A DNA stretch of 11,699 nt from positions 1-11,699 of the forward strand of contig JACSSI010000076.1 in assembly GCA_014879345.1 (NCBI GenBank), written 5' to 3'. Source of the stretch: Anaerolineae bacterium. Its GTDB lineage: Bacteria; Chloroflexota; Anaerolineae; Promineifilales; Promineifilaceae. Both the position numbers and the translations under genes were made by a program. The notes under the pieces were generated by a model that was not told the DNA's origin, ran no database searches, and saw nothing but the letters and a program-made list of their open reading frames with translations. Below are positions 1-6,285 of the stretch, in pieces (positions within the stretch are counted from its first letter, which is position 1; every line of letters begins with the position of its first letter).

Positions 1-15
1 CAGCGCGTAACATGA

Positions 16-99
16 GTTAATTAGTCAGATAGTCGGTTAGTTGGTTAGTCAATACGCTTCAACTGCCAGACTATGAGACTAACAGACTACCAGACTAAC
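16..99. repeat. Degenerate 8-bp tandem array, orientation switching in the middle
   Basis: Five 8-bp units of GTCAGATA/GTCGGTTA type run from 16 to 55. After a 12-bp break, four units of AGACTATG/AGACTAAC/AGACTACC type run from 68 to 99. The second set is roughly the reverse complement of the first (GTTAGTCT versus AGACTAAC), so the array is an imperfect inverted repeat that could fold back on itself. It ends six bases before the ribosome binding site of the small membrane protein gene. Bases 1-15 contain stop codons in two forward frames (TAA at 8-10, TGA at 13-15) and could be the tail of an upstream gene, but nothing identifies it. Confidence 0.8.
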
Positions 100-115
100 A
101 AATACGGAGATTGTT

Positions 116-376
116 ATGGAAGCTTATGGTATCAATATGGGTTACTTGCTCATACAATTATTTTGTTTGGTTGTCATTCCGTTATTGATTCTGGGGAGTG
201 TTGTCTATTGGCTAATCAAACGTAATCCCTTCAAACAGGGCGAGTTGATTACCACCCTGGTCGTCACCGATGAGGGGGTTGTTATTCCCAAAGAATTGCT
301 TCCAGACACAGAAAATATCAACATTTATAAACATAAAGACAAGCTGATCTTGTCGAGCAGTCCAGTAGTCGAATAG
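116..376 (+). CDS. Small single-helix membrane protein with an AbrB-like C-terminal motif
   Basis: The product has 86 residues and no name I recognise. Residues 9-34 are strongly hydrophobic and form one probable transmembrane helix, followed by a basic K35-R36 stop-transfer that should place the C-terminus in the cytoplasm. Residues 48-79 look like a small beta-rich domain. The stretch V50-T-D-E-G-V-V-I-P-K-E-L-L62 resembles the first hairpin of AbrB/MazE swapped-hairpin proteins (consensus near 'VTxxGqvxIPkel'); that resemblance is inference. The ATG at 116 has a GGAGA ribosome site at 106-110, five bases away, which supports translation. The last four residues (P83-V-V-E) and the TAG lie inside the downstream 8-bp array, so the original C-terminus may have been replaced. 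It precedes proS on the same strand, with only repeats between them. Confidence 0.7.
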   Translation: MEAYGINMGYLLIQLFCLVVIPLLILGSVVYWLIKRNPFKQGELITTLVVTDEGVVIPKELLPDTENINIYKHKDKLILSSSPVVE

Positions 377-479
377 TCAAGTGGTCAGATAGTCAGATAG
401 TCAGACTACCAGACTATGAGGCTACCAAACTAAAGGACTAACCGACTACCAGACTACCAGACTAACGGACTAACCAACC
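360..479. repeat. Degenerate 8-bp tandem array overlapping a stop codon and abutting proS
   Basis: About fifteen consecutive 8-bp units occupy the whole gap and stay in register. Units of GTCCAGTA/GTCGAATA/GTCAGATA type run from 360 to 402, and units of AGACTACC/AGACTAAC/GGACTAAC type run from 403 to 474, followed by CAACC. Orientation flips around base 403; 388-402 and 404-418 are complementary at about 12 of 15 positions. The array begins inside the small membrane protein gene, supplies its TAG stop (374-376), and ends directly against the proS ATG. No Shine-Dalgarno site is visible for proS, so any leader for proS consists of this array. Confidence 0.85.
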
Positions 480-2234
480 ATGCGATTATCAAAAGCCTTT
501 GGCAAAACATTACGAGAAGCACCGGCCGATGCCGAACTAGCCAGTCACCAATTATTGATTCGCGCCAACTTTGTGCGGCCGATTGGCGCGGGCATTTACG
601 TGTTTATGCCATTGGGCTACCGTGTCATCCGTAAAATTTGGGCGATTATGGCGCAGGAAATGGATGCCATCGACGGGCAAGAAATGTGGATGCCCAACTT
701 GAATCCGGCGGCGCTGTGGCAGGCTACCGGGCGCTGGGATACGGTTGACGTGCTCATGAAAGTGAAAGCAGGCGGTGGGCGAGAATACGCCCTGTCTGCT
801 ACGCATGAAGAAGTGGTCACAGAACTGTGCCTGCGTGACATTGAAAGCTACCGTGATTTACCGCGCATGATTTACCACATCAGCAAAAAATTCCGCGACG
901 AACCACGGGCGCGGGGCGGCTTGCTGCGTCTGCGTGAGTTCATCATGAAAGATGCCTACACGCTAGATACGGACGAAGAGAGCTTCGATGCCTACTATCC
1001 CAAGATGATCCAGGCATATTACAATATTTTTGAACGGGTAGGCACGCCTGCCGTGGCCGTACAGGCCGATACTGGCAGCATGGGCGGTAAAACCTCACAT
1101 GAATTTGTGGTGCCGCATGACGAAGGCGAAGATACCTATATCGCCTGTACCCAGTGTGAGTATGCGGCCAATGTGGAAGCGGCTGAATTTGTGCGCGAGG
1201 GTGGAAAACCGGGCGTCCTGGCTGAACTGACCAAAGTTGCCACGCCTGATTGTAAGACGATTGCAGATGTAGCGGCTTTTGTGGGTGTGGAAACCAATCA
1301 GACGATGAAGGCTGTCTTTTTCTGGTGGTGGGCGCTTGGTGAAGATGAGGAAAACGCAAGCACTGAGCCAGGTCGAAACGGCCGTTTCATCTTCGTCCTG
1401 GTGCGCGGTGATTTAGACATCAACGAAATCAAACTCATCAACGCGCTGGGTGGTGGGCAGCTTCGGGCTGCCACCGATGAAGAAATCAGGGCGGCTGGCG
1501 CAGAACCGGGATACGCTTCCGCGATTGGGCTGGATATTGCCAAAGCCTTTGACCAACCTGGCGTATTTGTCATAGCAGATTTCTCCATCGAAGCTGGCGG
1601 CAATTTCACTGTTGGTGCAAATGATGAAGGCTATCATTTCACCGGAGCCAACTACCCCCGCGATTTCACCGTCAGCCAAATTGCTGATATTGCGCAGGCA
1701 GATACAGGCCACCATTGCCCCCACTGCGGTGCTGTGATTGAAGCGCGGCGCTGCACGGAGGCTGGTCACTGCTTCAAACTGGGCACACGCTACTCTGACC
1801 CCACGGGGGCTACTTACCTCGATGAAAACGGCAAGCCACAACCCATCTTCATGGGTTCCTACGGTATTGGTTTAGACCGGCTGATGGCAACTATCGTTGA
1901 ACAGCACCATGATGAACATGGCATTGTGTGGCCGGAAGCCGTGGCTCCGTACCAGGTTCATTTGCTCCACTTGGGCAAGGGTGATGATGTGAAAGAGGCA
2001 GCCGATGCGCTTTATGCGGAACTGCTGAGGGCTGGGATTGAAGTGCTGTATGACGATAGAGATGCCAGCGCGGGTGTTAAGTTTAACGATGCTGATCTTA
2101 TCGGGCTGCCCTGGCGGGTCACAGTTGGTGGACGTGGGTTGGCACAGGGTATAGTAGAAGTGAAACGACGTGACCAGGATGTGCGTGAATCGGTACCGTT
2201 AGCCGCATTGCTATCTTTCCTCAAGCCAGCTTGA
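480..2234 (+). CDS. proS: Prolyl-tRNA synthetase (class II, bacterial type with editing domain)
   Basis: ProRS charges tRNA-Pro with proline using ATP in the cytoplasm. The order is that of bacterial-type ProRS: N-terminal catalytic half with class II motif 2 (F138-R-D-E then R-E-F-I-M-K-D-A-Y), an inserted editing domain of roughly residues 225-400 that in this family hydrolyses Ala-tRNA-Pro, motif 3 (M458-G-S-Y-G-I-G-L-D-R), and a C-terminal anticodon-binding domain from about residue 488. Two CxxC pairs, C223-T-Q-C and C413-P-H-C, flank the editing domain, as in many relatives. At 584 residues it is slightly longer than the common 565-572. The excess is an acidic insertion near residues 287-302 that contains one copy of the AACGGCCGTT decamer. 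No Shine-Dalgarno sequence precedes the ATG; the 8-bp array ends directly at it. The start is still sound because residues 1-10 match the usual family N-terminus. Confidence 0.97.
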   Translation: MRLSKAFGKTLREAPADAELASHQLLIRANFVRPIGAGIYVFMPLGYRVIRKIWAIMAQEMDAIDGQEMWMPNLNPAALWQATGRWDTVDVLMKVKAGGGREYALSATHEEVVTELCLRDIESYRDLPRMIYHISKKFRDEPRARGGLLRLREFIMKDAYTLDTDEESFDAYYPKMIQAYYNIFERVGTPAVAVQADTGSMGGKTSHEFVVPHDEGEDTYIACTQCEYAANVEAAEFVREGGKPGVLAELTKVATPDCKTIADVAAFVGVETNQTMKAVFFWWWALGEDEENASTEPGRNGRFIFVLVRGDLDINEIKLINALGGGQLRAATDEEIRAAGAEPGYASAIGLDIAKAFDQPGVFVIADFSIEAGGNFTVGANDEGYHFTGANYPRDFTVSQIADIAQADTGHHCPHCGAVIEARRCTEAGHCFKLGTRYSDPTGATYLDENGKPQPIFMGSYGIGLDRLMATIVEQHHDEHGIVWPEAVAPYQVHLLHLGKGDDVKEAADALYAELLRAGIEVLYDDRDASAGVKFNDADLIGLPWRVTVGGRGLAQGIVEVKRRDQDVRESVPLAALLSFLKPA

Positions 2235-2287
2235 GTGTGTGACCTTAAGCGAAATCCCCATACCAGTCTGAAATAATATTTTCCAAG

Positions 2288-2326
2288 CAAGTGCTTGTTT
2301 TGCCCAGGATAGCGCTTGTTTTTATT
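2288..2326 (+). terminator. Probable Rho-independent terminator after proS
   Basis: CAAGTGC (2288-2294) can pair with GCGCTTG (2312-2318) through one T-G wobble. The right arm is followed at once by TTTTT and then ATTT. A competing shorter hairpin (CAAGC 2284-2288 with GCTTG 2293-2297, then TTTT) overlaps the left arm. The position, about 54 bases after the proS stop and before the kinase gene, fits a terminator for proS. The stem is short for a strong one. Confidence 0.45.
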
Positions 2327-2463
2327 TCCCTGTGGTCGATTAATTGATTATTGGGGACAATCGTAAGCGATTAGTTACTCTGGAGACTTTTGAAGATTAT
2401 TGCAAAACCTGAACGGTTACACCTGATTTGGATATTCGTGTGGTAAGGTGCAATTAGCCTGGA

Positions 2464-2469
2464 TATAAC
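2464..2469 (+). promoter_or_regulatory. Candidate -10 box for a leaderless kinase mRNA
   Basis: TATAAC matches the -10 consensus at five of six positions and ends eight bases before the kinase ATG at 2478. That places the expected transcription start at about 2476-2478. No Shine-Dalgarno sequence is visible, consistent with a leaderless transcript. The -35 region at 17 bp spacing (TGGTAA, 2441-2446) is poor, so this remains tentative. The rest of 2327-2463 shows nothing else I can name. Confidence 0.3.
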
Positions 2470-2477
2470 CTAACGTA

Positions 2478-5400
2478 ATGGACAAGCCATCTCTTTCAAT
2501 TTTACTTATAACCACTGACGATCAATTTGCCGATGATGTACGGGAGATGTTGTCAGGGTCTGTTGGGGCGGCAGAGATGGTGTTTGTGGTGGAGAGAGGC
2601 ACTTCGACTTTGCTCAACGCTGGCGTTTCCTTTCTTCAGGCAAGCAAAGATGAAACCGCCACCCCTGATGTGATTTTGTTTTATACCCATGATGAGCCAA
2701 TCATAACGGCTGTTGCCGACCAGTTTCCTACCATTCCCATTATTCTCATTACAGATAAAAACGACATGCAAACGTCCACCAGCACTCAAATGCCGCCGGT
2801 GGCAGACATTTTAGAACGGGAACAACTCACACCGCCGCTGCTTAAACGGGTTCTAATGTATGTTTACCAAATGCGTCGGCATATTATTATTAAAGATAAA
2901 GCGCGAGAACATCGCCAGATTGCGGAAGCCTTGTTGCAGGCAGGCGTGGAAATGAATGCGATTCTGGATTATGAGTCGCTGTTGGATACTATATTGCTAT
3001 ATGCTGTTCAGTTTTTCCCCTATGATTTAGCCGCCATTATGCTGGTAGAGGGTGACGAGGTACGTATTGAAAGAATTCAAGCAGCCAATGTAGACCAATC
3101 GCTGCAATGGGCACTGCAAAAAGCTTCTCATACGGTATTTTCGCTAAAAGATACCCGAAACTTACGCGAGATTGTTGAAAACGGCCGTTATTTAATTATT
3201 CCCAATGTCGATGAGTATCCTGACTGGGTTCATATTAAAACTGATTTTCGTATTGGTTCATGGATGGGCGCCCCTTTGACTGCACAGGGTCAAACCTTGG
3301 GCATTTTGTCATTGGATAGTGCCAAACCAAATGTTTATCGGGACGAATACGGGCGTATGCTCGAATCATTCTCTGCTCAAGCAGCCCTGGCCTTACGTAA
3401 CGCTCATATCCATCAGAGGCGGCAGCGAGAAATTGCAGAGCTATCAGCGCTTCATGCCATCTCTCAGGCCAGCACAGAAGCCGCCACCGTGGATGAACTG
3501 TTAACGCGCTGCACCCACATCGTGGCAGAGAAATTGTACCCGGATAGTTTTGGTTTTGTGTTGCTTAATGATGACGGCTTGACCATCAGTGCGCACCCCG
3601 CATTTCATAACCGGCTGCCCGTGCTTCACCCCGACAAACTTCCGCGTGGCACAGGTGTGGTGGGACAAGTCATCGAAACTGGACAAATACGCCGCGTTTC
3701 TGATGTCAGAACAAACGAGGAATATGAGGGTATCGTGGCGCATACCCATTCAGAGTTGTGCGTGCCCTTAAAAGTTGGCGAGCAGATTATTGGCGCTATC
3801 AATGCCGAAAGTATCCTGTTTGAAGCATTCACCGACGCAGATGAACGTTTTATGGTGGCGTTGTCACAACAGCTTGCCACAGGGATTGAAAGAATCCAAC
3901 TACTGGTCATAGAGCGTCAAAGTCGGGAAGAGGCGACCAAACTGCGGGATGCAGCCGCCTCACTCACCAGTTCTCTGGATTTGGAACAAGTGTTTAGCAA
4001 TATTTTGCGCGGACTAGACGAGGTCGTGCCACATGATAGTGCCTCTGTGATGTTGCTTCATGGGGACGAGTTGACGATTATGGCGACACGAGGATTCGAG
4101 TATAGAGACAGTCTGGTAGGCCATAGCGTTTCTGCGACAAACCCATTTTTTACAGAGGTGCGACAGACAAAACGGCCGTTATACCTGCCAGATACCGCTA
4201 AAGAGCCGCGTTTTTACAATATAAGTGGAGACTTTCCCATCCGCAGTTGGATATGTCTGCCCCTGATTGTACGTGAGCAAGTCTTAGGCTCGTTAACCAT
4301 TGATAATAAACAAGAAAATGCATATGGTGCTGTAGAGATTCAATTTGCCCAAGCGTTTGCCAATCAGGCGGCCATCGCTATTGATAATGCCCGCTTGTAC
4401 ACGGCCGAGCAACGGGCAAGAGAACGCGCAGAAATCATGCGTGAAGCCAACTCCATGATGGTGCAGACCCTAGACATGGACACCATTTTTGACATCTTGT
4501 TAGACTATTTGCAAAAACTGGTGTTGTTTGATTCTGCCAGCGTTCTGTTTGTAGAAGGTGACTTTGCCCATATTCATCTCGCAAAAGGAATTGAAAATTG
4601 GACTGACGCCGCAGCCCTGAAAAAAGTGCGCATCAATGTGCTTATGAACGAAACCTTCCAGGAAATCATGCGCACACAGAGAGGATTGTTGATTTCAGAT
4701 GTTTATCAGGACGGCCGTTGGGAAATATTTGAATCAAGCAAATACGTGCGTAGCTGGGTTGGCGTGCCCTTGATTGCTGGCGGACAATTTCTGGGGTGTT
4801 TTTCAATTGATAAAGCTGTTCCCGGGTATTTTAATGAAGGACATCTTGAATTAATTGAAAACTTTACCAGCCAGGCTGCTATTCTCATTCAAAATTCGCA
4901 GCTTTTCCAGGAAACACAACAGCGTGCGGCGGAATTAGAACGAATCACAACCCTTTCGGCAGCGCTGCGGGAAACGGTTGAATTGGAGCGTTTACTAGGC
5001 GTTATTTTGAGAAACGTCTTGCAATTGGTGAATGGGACCTTTGGTGGTATCTACTTGATTGACTCAGAAAGTGGCGACTTGATGCTTCAGGCAACGCTGC
5101 CGAACACACCCAGTTTAATTGGTTTGCGGCAATCTATTGAACGAGGAATCGTTGGCTTTGTGGCGCGAACAGGGCGCATTTATATTGCCCCTGATTTCAA
5201 AACAGATCCTTTGCTTGATGCCGCCCCAGAAGAAGAAATATTGTTAAAAACTTTGCGCACCGGTATTAATTTGCCGTTGTGGGTGCAAGAAAGGGTTGTT
5301 GGTGTTTTGTATGTAGCGATGGATAGGCGGCATGATTTTTCTGATAGAGAAGTTAAATTGTTAACGGCCGTTGCTGAAATAGCAGCCACAGCCATCGACC

Positions 5401-6176
5401 GCGCCATCGTCCTGGATACATTAGAACAGCGCATCGTGGCACGTACCCGAGAACTCGCCAAAGCCAATGAGCGCCTTACCGAATTAGATCGGCTCAAAAC
5501 CAAATTTGTCTCCGATGTCTCCCATGAACTGCGTACACCCACCACCAATCTCTCCTTGTATTTAGATTTATTGGCACGGGGAAAACCAGAACGACGTGAG
5601 CAATATATGGCCGTTTTGCGGCAGCAAGTTGATCGCCTAACCACCATGATTGAAGACATTCTAAATATTTCCCGGCTGGATATGGGCAAAATCAAGCTTC
5701 ACGTCATCCCGATAAATATCAATCATCTTGTTCAACAAGTGGTTGAATCATTTGAAGACAAAATCGACCCTGAACTTGCTTTATCAACGCAGTTTCAGCC
5801 AAATCTGCCCCAAATTCTGGGTGACGAAAAGCAAATCGTGCTGGTATTGGCAAATTTGCTCAATAACGCCATGGACTATACTCAAACTGGCTCTGTTCGC
5901 ATAGCAACGCTTTGGGATGAAGCGCATGAGCGCGTCTGTATTGAGGTGGAAGACACAGGCATCGGCATCCCAACACGAGAGCTGGATCACGTATTTGAGC
6001 GTTTCTATCGCGCCTCCAACGTCAGCCAATCAACCATGCCCGGCACCGGCTTAGGGCTTTCGTTTGTAAAAGAACTGGTAGACATGCATCATGGCGACAT
6101 AGAAATAACCAGCGAACTCAACAAAGGCACCCGCGTTGCCCTTTATTTGCCCGTAACAGTGGACAGTAACCAGTGA
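2478..6176 (+). CDS. Multi-GAF sensor histidine kinase with degenerate N-terminal receiver
   Basis: This 1232-residue cytoplasmic kinase has no transmembrane helix. Residues 5-130 resemble a receiver: D14-D15 are kept, but the phosphoacceptor position in P-D-V-I-L-F-Y69 appears to be Tyr and the late conserved Lys is absent, so it is probably a pseudo-receiver. Five GAF domains follow at about 165-305, 324-475, 484-645, 655-815 and 823-985, each ending in a QAA/A-I-x-I-x-N-A-like helix, then a coiled coil (about 980-1010). HisKA has phosphorylatable H1016 in S-H-E-L-R-T-P. HATPase has the N box (N1126, N1130), D-T-G-I-G-I, F-E-R-F-Y and G-T-G-L-G-L. GAF domains bind small molecules or chromophores. 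I see no GAF-borne Cys motif that would argue for a phytochrome, so the ligands are unknown. No response regulator lies nearby, making it an orphan kinase here. The last six codons (1227-1232) and the stop belong to a tandem repeat. Confidence 0.95.
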   Translation: MDKPSLSILLITTDDQFADDVREMLSGSVGAAEMVFVVERGTSTLLNAGVSFLQASKDETATPDVILFYTHDEPIITAVADQFPTIPIILITDKNDMQTSTSTQMPPVADILEREQLTPPLLKRVLMYVYQMRRHIIIKDKAREHRQIAEALLQAGVEMNAILDYESLLDTILLYAVQFFPYDLAAIMLVEGDEVRIERIQAANVDQSLQWALQKASHTVFSLKDTRNLREIVENGRYLIIPNVDEYPDWVHIKTDFRIGSWMGAPLTAQGQTLGILSLDSAKPNVYRDEYGRMLESFSAQAALALRNAHIHQRRQREIAELSALHAISQASTEAATVDELLTRCTHIVAEKLYPDSFGFVLLNDDGLTISAHPAFHNRLPVLHPDKLPRGTGVVGQVIETGQIRRVSDVRTNEEYEGIVAHTHSELCVPLKVGEQIIGAINAESILFEAFTDADERFMVALSQQLATGIERIQLLVIERQSREEATKLRDAAASLTSSLDLEQVFSNILRGLDEVVPHDSASVMLLHGDELTIMATRGFEYRDSLVGHSVSATNPFFTEVRQTKRPLYLPDTAKEPRFYNISGDFPIRSWICLPLIVREQVLGSLTIDNKQENAYGAVEIQFAQAFANQAAIAIDNARLYTAEQRARERAEIMREANSMMVQTLDMDTIFDILLDYLQKLVLFDSASVLFVEGDFAHIHLAKGIENWTDAAALKKVRINVLMNETFQEIMRTQRGLLISDVYQDGRWEIFESSKYVRSWVGVPLIAGGQFLGCFSIDKAVPGYFNEGHLELIENFTSQAAILIQNSQLFQETQQRAAELERITTLSAALRETVELERLLGVILRNVLQLVNGTFGGIYLIDSESGDLMLQATLPNTPSLIGLRQSIERGIVGFVARTGRIYIAPDFKTDPLLDAAPEEEILLKTLRTGINLPLWVQERVVGVLYVAMDRRHDFSDREVKLLTAVAEIAATAIDRAIVLDTLEQRIVARTRELAKANERLTELDRLKTKFVSDVSHELRTPTTNLSLYLDLLARGKPERREQYMAVLRQQVDRLTTMIEDILNISRLDMGKIKLHVIPININHLVQQVVESFEDKIDPELALSTQFQPNLPQILGDEKQIVLVLANLLNNAMDYTQTGSVRIATLWDEAHERVCIEVEDTGIGIPTRELDHVFERFYRASNVSQSTMPGTGLGLSFVKELVDMHHGDIEITSELNKGTRVALYLPVTVDSNQ

Positions 6177-6240
6177 ACAGTGGACAGTAACCAGTGGACA
6201 GCAACCAGTGGACAGCAACCAGTGGACAGCAACCAGTGGA
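6157..6240. repeat. Degenerate 7/14-bp tandem array spanning the kinase stop codon
   Basis: Five copies of the 14-mer CAGTGGACAGYAAC start at 6157, 6178, 6192, 6206 and 6220. Half-units CAGTGAA (6171-6177) and CAGTGGA (6234-6240) complete an exact 7-bp register. The first units encode the kinase's last residues and provide its TGA (6174-6176). Copies from 6192 onward are identical, which suggests recent local expansion. Confidence 0.9.
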
Positions 6241-6279
6241 TCGACTATCCGACTAAAAGACTAAAAGACTACCAAGGAG
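6240..6279. repeat. Degenerate 8-bp array ending in the ade ribosome binding site
   Basis: Units ATCGACTA, TCCGACTA, AAAGACTA, AAAGACTA and CCAAGGAG follow one another at 8 bp. They belong to the same GACTA family as the arrays near the left end of the window. The last unit position holds AAGGAG (6274-6279), a full Shine-Dalgarno site six bases before the ade ATG. The 109 bases between the kinase and ade are therefore almost entirely repeats, and no separate promoter for ade is visible. Confidence 0.75.
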
Positions 6280-6285
6280 CTTTAG

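Noticed and set aside
16..479. The repeat arrays as a CRISPR array
   Set aside because: The periodicity is 7-8 bp with degenerate units and no spacers; CRISPR repeats are about 23-47 bp with unique spacers of similar length.
2235..2477. A riboswitch or T-box leader before the kinase
   Set aside because: Apart from the proS terminator hairpin I see no conserved T-box, specifier or aptamer element, and the kinase appears to have its promoter next to the ATG.
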